A stretch of DNA of 64,000 nucleotides from Candidatus Marimicrobium litorale (GTDB lineage Bacteria > Pseudomonadota > Gammaproteobacteria > Pseudomonadales > Halieaceae): positions 3,410,001 through 3,474,000 of the forward strand of contig NZ_SHNO01000001.1 of NCBI RefSeq assembly GCF_026262645.1, read 5' to 3'. The position numbers and the translations under genes are program-made. Positions 1-8,995 of the stretch are shown one piece after another (position 1 is the stretch's first letter; every line of letters begins with the position of its first letter). The notes beneath the pieces are model-generated. The model was not told the origin of the DNA. It saw nothing but the letters and a program-made list of their open reading frames with translations, and did not search any database.

Positions 1-1109
1 TCCTCGGACTGGCGGTAGCCAGCGAGACCAAAACGCAGCAGCTTGTAAAACTGAACGTAAACACCACTGGCCGGTCGGGAAAAGTTGAGGGTGTAGGAGT
101 CAGCCTTGCCGCCAAGATAGGTCACAGAGATCGCCACGTGTTCGCTGAGGTCCTCACGCTCCCGCCAAACGACCCATCCGGTGCCACAGCATGATTCGCC
201 GTACTTGTGTCCACTCGAGGAAATCGAGAGTACGTTGGGGAGGCGGAAGTCCCAGTCGGGTAGATCTTTCTGGAAGGGGGCGATGAATCCGCCGGAGGCG
301 GCATCCACGTGAATGCCAACCTGCCAATCGTTGGCTTCGTTCAGCTCACCGATTACCTTGTCAACGTCCCACACTGGATCGTACTGACCTCCATAGTGGT
401 TCCCCATAATGCAGACCACAGCCATAGTTTTTTCATCGATGGACTCGCGGACCCCGTCTGGGTCGATCTTAAACGTGTGGCTCGATGGCTGTACAAGACG
501 TGGCTCGATGTCGAGATACTTGAAAAGCTTCTCCCACGCCGCCTGATAGCAAGTGGAGATGACCACGTTGGGACGCATCGCGCGCACCACGTCGTCGCTC
601 AGCCCGTGGCGTTTTTTGTACCACGCCCGCCAGCGAAACTTGAGGGCGAGACCCGCCAACAGGCAAGCCTCGGTGGAGCCGACAGTTCCCGCGCCAGGGT
701 AGACGCCGTACTCCTCGAAGTCGTCAGGTCGCGGGCAATGCCACATATCTGCGATCATATTCACAACAGAATCGTGCATGGCATACGATTTCGGATAGAC
801 CGTTTGGTCTGCAAGATTGACCGAGAGGCCCATGAGTGCCACTTCCTCTTCCTCTGGCTCGAAGCTCACGTTGACGTAAGAGGACGTATTGAGCTTCTGG
901 TCGAAGTCGAGCGCGTGGGCGTTCTCAATAATCGTCTTGACCGTTTTGGCCGGCAGGCCTGTATCTGGCAAATGGGTCTCTCTAGTCAGGTCTTGTTTGG
1001 CCTCGGCTGAGAAGTAGTAGCTCGAGTCTGATTGCTGTCGTGCGCGTTGAAGCTCGCTGCGGAGAGAAACGATCTCCTGCTTGAGGTCGTCGATTTCTGA
1101 ATGACTCAT
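1..1109 (-). CDS. Glutamate decarboxylase (PLP-dependent, GadB-like), C-terminus off window
   Basis: Group II PLP-dependent decarboxylase, expected to convert glutamate to GABA in the cytoplasm with proton consumption. I translated the minus strand from ATG at 1109; the frame stays open to the window edge, giving 369 residues. HVDAASGGF (267-275) and SSSGHKYG (298-305, PLP lysine K302) match the GadB signatures, as do STEACLLAGLALKFRWR (145-161) and NFSRPAS further on. An AGAGGGA ribosome site lies about 7 bases before the ATG. The first 30 residues are charged and heptad-like, more than E. coli GadB has there. No glutamate/GABA antiporter is visible on this side. Close relatives act on other acidic amino acids, so the substrate is inferred. 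Confidence 0.9.
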   Translation of the reverse strand, partial: MSHSEIDDLKQEIVSLRSELQRARQQSDSSYYFSAEAKQDLTRETHLPDTGLPAKTVKTIIENAHALDFDQKLNTSSYVNVSFEPEEEEVALMGLSVNLADQTVYPKSYAMHDSVVNMIADMWHCPRPDDFEEYGVYPGAGTVGSTEACLLAGLALKFRWRAWYKKRHGLSDDVVRAMRPNVVISTCYQAAWEKLFKYLDIEPRLVQPSSHTFKIDPDGVRESIDEKTMAVVCIMGNHYGGQYDPVWDVDKVIGELNEANDWQVGIHVDAASGGFIAPFQKDLPDWDFRLPNVLSISSSGHKYGESCCGTGWVVWREREDLSEHVAISVTYLGGKADSYTLNFSRPASGVYVQFYKLLRFGLAGYRQSE

Positions 1110-1475
1110 TGAAGTGTTCCCTCTTTCGGTATCTGGGTGAAGTATAGGATAAATCTCTGGGGTGGGCGGACGTAAATTTTTTCGAATGCGTTCTATCCAT
1201 AGCAGATTTCGTGCATCGCGCAGCACTAGAAGTGCTGAACGGATGATGTATGGGACAGACTGCCAGACTCGCCCGGTGTCCGCCATAAAAAGTTCGCCCT
1301 ACTTTTCCATGGCGCTATGTCGAGTAAGACTCGAAGTTTCCTTGCCTGTCAAAATCAACACCCCAATGCACGGCTGAGGTCTAGTTCAGCTCGCACGGCC
1401 CGGGCCGGAAGCGCAGACGGATAATGATCGAACGAATGGATGCCGCGATCTCAGTGCGCAGTCACGGTGCAAAAA
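1110..1475. other. Intergenic region with a hairpin
   Basis: No convincing gene. It contains a perfect 7-bp inverted repeat, CAGCACT-aga-AGTGCTG, at 1221-1237, and a GGCCCGGGCC palindrome at 1397-1406. Both lie downstream of the lipoprotein gene and upstream of the decarboxylase gene on the minus strand, so either could be a transcription end or a control element. Neither is followed by a T-run. Confidence 0.5.
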
Positions 1476-2831
1476 TTACTTCGGTCCGTTAACATACGGG
1501 GCAATATGACTCAGGTTAGGCACAGATTGTTGCGCGGGATAACCCGTGCTCGAATTGTGACAAACAAAGCAATTCAGGTTACCAGCCGAGCTAGTAGTCC
1601 CGTCCACGCCCGGCGTGAAGGTACCCTGAAATGTTGTTTCCATGACGCTATTAGCCAACCCTATAGACCCACGTTGCTCATCGGGCTCCAGAGTGCCGTC
1701 ATTGTTAAACCAGATTCCGCCCACCATCTGGTAGTTTCGCCAAACCGTCTGAGGATCCGACGCATCTAGCTGAGCAAGATAGCCGTTGTCACCGATAATT
1801 TGTTCATTGAGAGCGCGAATATTGGCGCGATTCTGCTGAGCCTGATTGTCCCCGTCTCGGGTGCCCTGAGGAAATACTCGACATACATTGGTAGAGTCGG
1901 CCAAATAGGGTGGGCTGCCGGTTAGGTCTGTTCTTCCTTGATTAATATAAACATCTTCAGAATTAGTACACTGCGCCGTGCAGTCTAAATCAGTGTCTGA
2001 ACCAATACACTCGGCACAGGCGTTTGTCATCATGGTCCAACCATCAGCGGGCCGCTTTGGCGATAAGTCAGAGGGAACGCAGTCGGGTGCATTGGCAACG
2101 TGCTCCCAGGTCGTCCAGATCATTTCAGGGTGCAGAGGTGTTGTTTGCGCTAGGTGAAAACCAATTAAACCTAATTTCCTTTTCGCGCCAGTGGTTAAGG
2201 TAACATCAATAGAGTAATAATCCGCCGCGTTTGTCTCAGGCGTCATATATCTCCAAGCCGTTTTAATCTCAACGAGATTGTCAGGCAAAGTTGCACCAGC
2301 GGCTGTGTTACCACATACGTTGCGGCTGAATCGAATATTGTAAAGTACGATATCACCTTCAGTCGTGCCTTCGGGCCCAACCGAGTAAACTTCGACATTC
2401 GTGCCAGCCTGTGGCCCCCCCGGGCCGGTCGTCGCATTGGTAAACAGATTTAGGACAGCGCTATTTGACTGTGGCGCGCAGCTATCTGCCTCCTGTCCGA
2501 GATAAATTGGATAATTGTCCGTAACTTCAAAAATTCGTTTGTTATTGCCTTCTGATACTGGCCCCGTCAAATACAGGAAGGATTCCCAAGCCATAACATT
2601 GAAGTCACATAGATCTGCCTGTGTACCATTGGGAACCTCTGTCTGTAAGGCTGGCGACAAAACCTGTGACTGCGATATCGAGCAGTCTTTAATTTGAACA
2701 AAATCGCCGTTTCCAACCTCTCCAGCAGCGCCAGAAGGACCGGTATTATCGCTGTCACTGCAACCCGCTATTAGACAAACAGCGATGGAAAAAGCCGTGA
2801 AGTTAAACGCCCTCGACTTGAGGTTTTTCAT
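1476..2831 (-). CDS. Outer-membrane or periplasmic lipoprotein with one haem c motif
   Basis: 451-residue exported lipoprotein. A signal peptide ends in the lipobox LIAGC (C24), followed by an Asp/Ser/Gly-rich linker. The only recognisable functional motif is CFVCH at 421-425, a CxxCH haem c attachment site 27 residues from the C-terminus. No Met follows it; H442 is the only later candidate axial ligand. The middle is rich in Cys (several pairs between about 250 and 320), suggesting disulfides. I recognise no named family for the body; it resembles uncharacterised cytochrome-family lipoproteins of marine proteobacteria. It may donate electrons to a periplasmic enzyme, but no partner oxidase is adjacent. 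The start is supported by the signal peptide. Confidence 0.75.
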   Translation of the reverse strand: MKNLKSRAFNFTAFSIAVCLIAGCSDSDNTGPSGAAGEVGNGDFVQIKDCSISQSQVLSPALQTEVPNGTQADLCDFNVMAWESFLYLTGPVSEGNNKRIFEVTDNYPIYLGQEADSCAPQSNSAVLNLFTNATTGPGGPQAGTNVEVYSVGPEGTTEGDIVLYNIRFSRNVCGNTAAGATLPDNLVEIKTAWRYMTPETNAADYYSIDVTLTTGAKRKLGLIGFHLAQTTPLHPEMIWTTWEHVANAPDCVPSDLSPKRPADGWTMMTNACAECIGSDTDLDCTAQCTNSEDVYINQGRTDLTGSPPYLADSTNVCRVFPQGTRDGDNQAQQNRANIRALNEQIIGDNGYLAQLDASDPQTVWRNYQMVGGIWFNNDGTLEPDEQRGSIGLANSVMETTFQGTFTPGVDGTTSSAGNLNCFVCHNSSTGYPAQQSVPNLSHIAPYVNGPK

Positions 2832-2995
2832 TGTCAGCTCCAGAGGTGAAATAAATCAAAACATAAAGAAAGATAGCATTAAAAGCTGTCAGGGCACGTA
2901 CGATTTTTTCATTTTGAGACCCGGTAGACTGTGAGCCTCTCATATTAAGCGAAAACGAGGCATCAATTGTGGACATGGCAACTTGGGCGTGCGGA

Positions 2996-4780
2996 TCAGT
3001 TCTGGGAACGCGCCTGTACGGGTTGCAAGCGTCCCTCCAGCACTGTGCCCCAGATCGCGATATTCTTGATGTCCATCGGGTCGACTGTAATCGGGTTATC
3101 CGACAGAATCGTAAAATTAGCTAACTTACCGGATTCGATGCTCCCCATCTCTTTTTCTAATTGCAGTGAATATGCAGCTTCAATCGTCACTGCTCTTAAC
3201 GCACCTTGTCGACTGATGCGCTGCTCAGGCGCTCGCAGGTTGCCCTCATTGGTTATCCGATTTACTGCCGCCCACATCAGAAACAGTGGTTGGCCTGGTG
3301 CCATGGGCATATCGGAGTGGAGTGAATACGGTATTTTCGCCCTTTCCACATCACCCAGTCTTACCATAGAGTCAGCACGCTCGGGCTCCAAGCCATTGGT
3401 TCTGTAATTGTCAGCCAGTGCAACAGGATAATACGGATTGACACTAACAATTGCTCCCAGACGTTTTATTCGTTCCACCTGATTTTTCTGTGAAACAGCA
3501 AAATGCACTATCACAGTGCGATGGTCTCTGCGGGGATTCCGTTCAAGGTTTTCCTGTAACGTATCAAGCACCATTTCAAGACCTGCATCTCCGTTCACAT
3601 GAACATGTATTTGATAACCTGCATCCCAGTAAATGCGAAACGAGCGGGTGAAGAAATCGAGGTCCATCATCCATTCTCCGGAATGGCCATCGCTATAGGG
3701 CTCCTTCAGTTGCATGGCTTGCGAGTAGATCGCCCCGTCCGCAAATAGTTTTACCTGATCTGGGAGGAAAGCTGTCATTCCCGTGCCCCAATCGAGCAGC
3801 TTTTCCGTCTGCCCAATCACCTGGTCATCTTTGTAGGCGGCGGTGATCGACTTGCCGTCTGCGATAAAGTAAAAACGAAAGGGACTGTCAGCCTGTCCCA
3901 GCACAGCATTCTGCGCAGCTTGTATTGGTTTCGATAGCAAGCCACCCGGTTCTGCGCCAGTCGTAACGCCATTGGTATGAAAATAGGTCTGTACAAATTC
4001 CATCGCCGATTCAATGCGAGCAGGATTAAACATCTCACCCATAAGAAGAGGGCCAACTGCGAACCAGCCTTGTTCCCAGTAATGCCCATTTTCGAAATCT
4101 GATTGTGCTTTTGCGCTGTCGCTCAGCGTCGCGTACCACTCGGCATTAACGCCAAATCGCTTTTCGGCGGCGCTATTCAGATAGAATTCGTGCGCCGACC
4201 GATGCCAGATTATAATGGGGCGTGTCGCGCTGATTTCATCTAACTCAGACTGCTTAAGTGGCCCGTGGAAATACTGATGATAACCCCAGCTGAGGAGCAA
4301 CTCGCTGGGATCTGTCATATTGGATTCAGCCGACTTAAGCCGCCGAAGGTAGTCGGCGTGATTATTGGCAGCGGGAAATGTCTTGTTGGGTAGAACCCAG
4401 TCTTCGATCGCAATAATCTCGGAGTTCATCGTGATGCCTGCGAGCAGAGGATGATCGTGCTGCGCGATAAAACCGGGCACGATAACGTTATTCTGAAAGA
4501 CAGGGTCTACTGCAAATGGTATATCGCCCAATGCGGCCTTCACTTCTGCTAGTGACCCTGTAGCGACAATACGATCGTCTTGTACCGCAACGGCATACGC
4601 AAGAGGCTTTTCTGGATCAAGAGTGACTATTTCTTTAGCCGTAAAAACGGTGATCAGAGATGAGGCACTGCCGCTTTGATCTACGCTTTGCACAATTTCA
4701 GCAGCGTCACCACAGCCATTGATAAGCAAAACAAAAAATAAGATTGACGAGAAAGAACGTTTTCTGAAAGTGGTTAACAC
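2996..4780 (-). CDS. Amidohydrolase family 3 lipoprotein (YtcJ-like)
   Basis: 594-residue metal-dependent amidohydrolase of the YtcJ/PF07969 type with an N-terminal lipoprotein signal (lipobox-like INGC, C23; the Asn at -2 is not classical). The metal-site motif QHDHP has H108 and H110. HVHVNGDAG and HSDMPMAPGQP further on fit the later metal and substrate residues of the family, and the C-terminal beta piece with GSIESGKLANFTIL is typical. These enzymes hydrolyse C-N bonds in amides or cyclic ureides; the substrate cannot be named. The lipid anchor would place it in the periplasm, which is uncommon for the family. It lies 165 bp downstream of the end of its long upstream gap and is transcribed towards the cytochrome lipoprotein gene. 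Confidence 0.85.
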   Translation of the reverse strand: MLTTFRKRSFSSILFFVLLINGCGDAAEIVQSVDQSGSASSLITVFTAKEIVTLDPEKPLAYAVAVQDDRIVATGSLAEVKAALGDIPFAVDPVFQNNVIVPGFIAQHDHPLLAGITMNSEIIAIEDWVLPNKTFPAANNHADYLRRLKSAESNMTDPSELLLSWGYHQYFHGPLKQSELDEISATRPIIIWHRSAHEFYLNSAAEKRFGVNAEWYATLSDSAKAQSDFENGHYWEQGWFAVGPLLMGEMFNPARIESAMEFVQTYFHTNGVTTGAEPGGLLSKPIQAAQNAVLGQADSPFRFYFIADGKSITAAYKDDQVIGQTEKLLDWGTGMTAFLPDQVKLFADGAIYSQAMQLKEPYSDGHSGEWMMDLDFFTRSFRIYWDAGYQIHVHVNGDAGLEMVLDTLQENLERNPRRDHRTVIVHFAVSQKNQVERIKRLGAIVSVNPYYPVALADNYRTNGLEPERADSMVRLGDVERAKIPYSLHSDMPMAPGQPLFLMWAAVNRITNEGNLRAPEQRISRQGALRAVTIEAAYSLQLEKEMGSIESGKLANFTILSDNPITVDPMDIKNIAIWGTVLEGRLQPVQARSQN

Positions 4781-4808
4781 TCGCTTATGCCCCGTGTATG
4801 TTTGCTAT

Positions 4809-4825
4809 ATTCAGCGTGGCTGAAT
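4809..4825. promoter_or_regulatory. Palindrome upstream of amidohydrolase
   Basis: ATTCAGC-gtg-GCTGAAT is a perfect 7-bp inverted repeat 29 bp upstream of the amidohydrolase start codon. The position suits an operator or a 5' mRNA hairpin. The rest of the gap 4781-5214 shows nothing gene-like. Confidence 0.35.
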
Positions 4826-5214
4826 TAGAGAGAATGGACTGATGCAGAGCAGAGTATACAAAAAATAGCGGAGGTGAGTACTCTACTGTTAGGACTCTGA
4901 CCGCACTTAATCTGACCGAAGGCCAAATATAGACGGCATTGCTATCCGATCAATAGCTATTTCCGCATCCCCGGCCCCTAGCCTGTCTTTTTCATTTAGC
5001 GATATAGGAAAAATTCGCTCGTCTAACACCGTATGATGTCTGGTTTTGACGCAAGCCAGTGGTCGTACAACGCGTTCGTTGCTTTGAATGCCAGCAGCGT
5101 GGAAGCAAGACTATTGCCTGCCAACGTGAAGGGCGCAGGTCAGTTTACTTGCGATCGCGGTCGAGATGACCTGACAAGACTGTGCTAAGCTCTAAGCTGA
5201 TCACGGGGTAGAAC

Positions 5215-5688
5215 ATGGCAGTAACTAATAGAACGTTATACTCAGGGTGTCTTCTGGGGCGCCTGCACCTGCGGAAGGCGCGACTTTTGCGAGTCGTGTT
5301 GTTAGTGCTTACGGTAGGACTTGTGGCCTGCGAGCAGGAGGGTGCAGTGGTGCTCGAACCCCAATATGCAACCGAATTGCTGGGGTCATGGGAGGGCACG
5401 GTTGAGGGACAGGTAGAAACGATCCGCTTTGATGCAGATGGCGGATTCACTGCTCGGACAGATCAGACGGGGTTTATCAACACGACGCTGGGCCAGGGTG
5501 TCGCTGGGTCAATCGATGGTCGCTGGGAGCTCGACGGTAGTGTCATCAAGCTGGTCATTGAAGGGGCAGAAAATGTGCAGCCACTGAACTTGGCAACAGC
5601 GAGTAATATCGTGTCTTTTCATCAAAATAAACTCGTTATGAATAGTGCTGGAGTTGGAAACGCAATCTTCTTGCGCGTACTAAAATAG
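5215..5688 (+). CDS. Small lipoprotein, hypothetical
   Basis: 157 residues. A long N-terminal lead is followed by a basic-hydrophobic signal segment ending in LVAC, which makes C39 the likely lipidated cysteine. The mature part contains LLGSWEG, FDADGGFTAR and DGRWELDGS. This Gly/Trp/Asp pattern of short beta strands resembles lipocalin-like or META-like small beta-barrel lipoproteins that report no enzymatic motif. No function assigned. The start may lie further in, since the first 20 residues are not typical signal peptide. It is followed after 220 bp by the ion channel gene in the same direction; co-transcription is possible but not shown. Confidence 0.7.
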   Translation: MAVTNRTLYSGCLLGRLHLRKARLLRVVLLVLTVGLVACEQEGAVVLEPQYATELLGSWEGTVEGQVETIRFDADGGFTARTDQTGFINTTLGQGVAGSIDGRWELDGSVIKLVIEGAENVQPLNLATASNIVSFHQNKLVMNSAGVGNAIFLRVLK

Positions 5689-5908
5689 CGAGTGCAAAAC
5701 ACGTAAGCGTCCTGCTGTCAGAAAATCTCCGGTTAATCCAAGTAAAGACTTATGCGCGAGCGTATTTTTCCTGTCGAATGTGAGTCCAACTTAAAGTAGG
5801 CAGATCACTTTCTGGACCGCATGTTAGTGTAAAGAGCTGGCCAGAAAGTGCCGTTATGAGTAATCTTCGCGTGCATCAAGTGGTTGAGCGTAAGGAGTTC
5901 CAGCAATA

Positions 5909-6973
5909 ATGTTATTCATAGCCCGCAGCGCCCTGCTACTTCTATTTTTTTCACTCTGTGCTACCGCGTACTCAAAAAATAGTGCGTTTGGTCCGCCTGA
6001 TGAAGATGGCCCTGTCGTTGTCGATATCGGATTTTTTCTCAGTAATGTGAATTTCATCAGCGAAGAAAGTGAAACCTTTCATTTTGAGGGGGTTCTCAGT
6101 ATGCACTGGAGAGACTCAAGATTGTCGTTTGACCCGTCGGTGACGGGTTATGATGACCTCTACTATCAAGGCTATTTCCAGTTCAACGAGGTGTTCTCCG
6201 GATGGTGGCCCCAGGTCATTTTAACTAATGAATCTGGAGGATTCGACCAGCAGGGTATCGTACTGCGTGTAACCTCGGACGGTGACGTTTACTACACCGA
6301 AGAAATTGAAGCAGTGGCAAAGTCACGTTTTAATTTATCGCGGTACCCATTTGACCGACAGGAGCTTTCCGCCATTTTTGAAGTGCTCGGATTTGAGAGT
6401 GGACAAGTGGTTTTGCGGGCGGACCCAGCTAGCAGCGGGATATGGCAGAGTAGTCAGCACGAGGTCAAAATACCCCAGTGGCGATTGCCGCGGTTGTCCA
6501 ACTCGATTGTTGAGTACCAGTCCAGTTATGTAGATGGACGAAAAGCGCAAGTAAATGCCTTTAAAATCCAACTCGATGTTGAGCGTAATCCCTGGTACAC
6601 GCTCAGACTGGTGGGGCTGCCAGTCGCAATCTTTGTCTTATTGTCCTGGTCGGTATTCTGGATGGATCGATCCTCAGTGGGTGATCGCATGGACATTACT
6701 TTTTTGGGTATTCTTACTGTAGTTGCATATCAGATTATGTTCAGCGGAACATTGCCCAAGATATCTTATGTAACGGTATTGGGTGTATTCATGATTATAA
6801 GTTTCGTTACGATGTGCGCCAGCGTTGCCATAAATTTGCGTGTTTGGGTGCTGGATAATCGAGGTTTGGTCTCGGAGGGCGATAGACTGGATAAACGCTC
6901 TCGCTATTTATTTCCGATGGTTTATGTGTCTTCGGTTCTGATCGTTGGAGGGAGCGTTTATTTAGCGGGATAG
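5909..6973 (+). CDS. Pentameric ligand-gated ion channel (GLIC/ELIC-like)
   Basis: 354 residues with the full architecture of a prokaryotic Cys-loop-receptor homologue. A signal peptide (1-22) is followed by an extracellular beta domain to about 228 and four membrane segments: M1 about 230-252, M2 about 260-282, M3 about 286-310, M4 about 332-353. The conserved loop motif is RYPFDRQEL (145-153); the two loop cysteines of animal receptors are absent, as in GLIC and ELIC. The M1 end SVFWMD, the M2 core LTVVAY and the M2-M3 link LPKISYVTV closely match ELIC. The M3-M4 intracellular loop is only about 20 residues, as in bacteria. It should form a homopentameric channel in the inner membrane gated from the periplasm; the ligand is unknown. 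Confidence 0.93.
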   Translation: MLFIARSALLLLFFSLCATAYSKNSAFGPPDEDGPVVVDIGFFLSNVNFISEESETFHFEGVLSMHWRDSRLSFDPSVTGYDDLYYQGYFQFNEVFSGWWPQVILTNESGGFDQQGIVLRVTSDGDVYYTEEIEAVAKSRFNLSRYPFDRQELSAIFEVLGFESGQVVLRADPASSGIWQSSQHEVKIPQWRLPRLSNSIVEYQSSYVDGRKAQVNAFKIQLDVERNPWYTLRLVGLPVAIFVLLSWSVFWMDRSSVGDRMDITFLGILTVVAYQIMFSGTLPKISYVTVLGVFMIISFVTMCASVAINLRVWVLDNRGLVSEGDRLDKRSRYLFPMVYVSSVLIVGGSVYLAG

Positions 6974-7591
6974 TTTTCTGATTATGTGGGATTAGTTATT
7001 TGAATCGGCTCGGCGCTTACTTAGAGGAAAGGAGGCTAAACCTGTTCTGGACTGTAGCGGTAAGGATACAAGCGGAGAGCCGGAGTAGAGTTTTGCTAGT
7101 TCCTGACAAAGCGATGTGCCAGGGTTGTCATTGATAGCGATGGGGCCCTTCAATCCGTCGCTTACCCGGCATGTGTGCTGTCGGGTAAAGGGAGGCGATA
7201 ACTGGCTTACCCCCCCCGCCATATTTGCCGACTCAATACCGGTGTTGCTGTTCATGGTGACGACGTCCCCTGTGATACGGGCAAGCAGAGTAATGAATGC
7301 TCTGACGCTGACGACAACTATTTATTGCCAATTAAACGGTAGCCGAGGACTTTGACGACGATGGCGCCGGTAACTACCGTGGCAACGTCTTTATTATGTG
7401 CAATCCCGGTCAAGGCGAAATCAATGAGTAGGGTATTGGCGATTGACGAGCAGTTGATAAGAGGTTTTTCTGCACTAGTCCATTATTCTGCAGTCTTGCC
7501 ACTGTAACTGGTTTGCTGCTAGGTGTGCGACTGTCGGCCGAAAAGTCTGGTTACATCTGAGCGGACGCTCCTGCCAACACAATCATTCAGT
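6974..7591. other. Intergenic region with possible ORF remnant
   Basis: No intact gene. Two plus-strand open stretches in adjoining frames (about 7232-7342 and 7336-7431) look protein-like and could be one frameshifted, decayed C-terminus; see findings. Otherwise I see nothing. Confidence 0.4.
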
Positions 7592-8995
7592 TTAGTCATT
7601 CGGTTCGTTGTGATTTTTTTGCGCGTCCGGTAGCAATTTTGCGTATACCAGTAAAGTAAAAAACGCCGCTGCAGGCATCAATTGCAAAGCCACTCTGTTG
7701 AGTGAGCTGAAACGCACGGCGCCGAACGAGTATCGGGTAAATAAATAGAGGAAAAAATACAGGGCAAACGCGGATACCAGAACAGAGGCTACTGGTGCAA
7801 GGGAAGGGCTTAGTCTGCGGGAGTGCCAAAGCAGAAGAAAAAGAGCCGCGATAAAAAGATAGGTCAAAAAATGCCAGTTATCGTGCAGTAAAAAACTATG
7901 GTAAAGGGCGGACAAGCCTGCTGGTCGATAGCGCAAAGAAAGTTCTTCCAAGCTGTGTCCAGCTATAACCCAGAGGTCAGGCATCAGGGCAACCGCTATA
8001 AACAAGGCGAGCGCCGCCGCCGCGACGGCCCAAATACCGAACCTGATTCCGCAGATCACCAGAATTACCCCAGGCAAGAGGGCCAAAAGCCAGAAGAAGC
8101 CTTCGTTTTTGATCAGCAGACCCGAGAAAGAGCACAGCAGTAAAAGAGTCGCCTGCCAGTACTGCCTGCGCTGGCTCCAGTTGTAAAACGCGCAAACAGA
8201 GGCCAGGAAGCACAGGGCCAATAAAAGATCCGCGTATCCCGCCAGCGCTACATGTGTATTCAGGAAGGGGAGTGACAGCACAACGTAGGCACCTGCCGCA
8301 GAAATGACACTATCTATGCCTGCATTTCTCGCTTGCGCATAAAATATTAGCCCGATTGAAATCCAGGTCATCAGCCAGGGTAGATTCATTAGGCTATCGT
8401 GCCATTCACCAAGAGCTACGTTGGTCCAGGCCTGCAACAGTGGAGTAGTAATCGGGTAATCGGGGTGCATGTTGGTGTATACATCTTGTGTGCTCAGTGC
8501 TAACCATTGATCCAATGGCACGTAGGTGGCAACTTTACCGAGTTCGAAAAAAACTTTCGCTTGCTTCGTCCAGTGTTGTTTACCGTCCCATGAAAATTGT
8601 GGTCGCGTACCTACCTCAATTCCGAGCGCTATAAGCCTACTAAAAATGAGGGCGAGACAGATACCGATTAATATTCGCTGTGCCCATGTAAGTTGCTCGG
8701 ATATGCACCGATCCGATAACGTCACGACATCCGATGTCCGCCACTTTCGTGGCGCTATAATCCCGGAAAGAAAAATAAAGCTGGCAACCGAAGCAATACT
8801 GGTCAACGAAAAAGGTATGCCCAGAAAACTGAGCAACCGCATCATCAATGTGACCCCTATCATACCCAGCAAAAGAGCGTAGCCGCTGACTAATAGATAT
8901 CGGGATTGGGTCCCCACGGGGACAAGTCGGTCAAGCCAGACCCACATCGGAAAGAAAGTGAGGGCTAGTGCCAGCAGCAGCTGTAATCCATACAT
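7592..8995 (-). CDS. Polytopic membrane protein, GT-C glycosyltransferase type
   Basis: 467 residues with roughly ten to twelve hydrophobic segments and a large non-membrane loop after the third or fourth segment containing FSWDGKQHWTKQAKVFFE. This acidic/aromatic loop after early transmembrane helices resembles ArnT/PMT-like GT-C enzymes, which use lipid-linked sugars, but I cannot point to a confirmed catalytic DE pair, so the class is inferred. Its ATG directly follows the TAG of the upstream gene (no base between), so the two are translationally coupled. A role in envelope glycan or lipid modification is likely. No other glycan genes flank the pair. Confidence 0.75.
   Translation of the reverse strand: MYGLQLLLALALTFFPMWVWLDRLVPVGTQSRYLLVSGYALLLGMIGVTLMMRLLSFLGIPFSLTSIASVASFIFLSGIIAPRKWRTSDVVTLSDRCISEQLTWAQRILIGICLALIFSRLIALGIEVGTRPQFSWDGKQHWTKQAKVFFELGKVATYVPLDQWLALSTQDVYTNMHPDYPITTPLLQAWTNVALGEWHDSLMNLPWLMTWISIGLIFYAQARNAGIDSVISAAGAYVVLSLPFLNTHVALAGYADLLLALCFLASVCAFYNWSQRRQYWQATLLLLCSFSGLLIKNEGFFWLLALLPGVILVICGIRFGIWAVAAAALALFIAVALMPDLWVIAGHSLEELSLRYRPAGLSALYHSFLLHDNWHFLTYLFIAALFLLLWHSRRLSPSLAPVASVLVSAFALYFFLYLFTRYSFGAVRFSSLNRVALQLMPAAAFFTLLVYAKLLPDAQKNHNEPND

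Noticed and set aside
309-1010. 233-codon plus-strand open frame
   Set aside because: It is antisense to the glutamate decarboxylase, whose motifs are certain; low-complexity His/Arg-rich reading.
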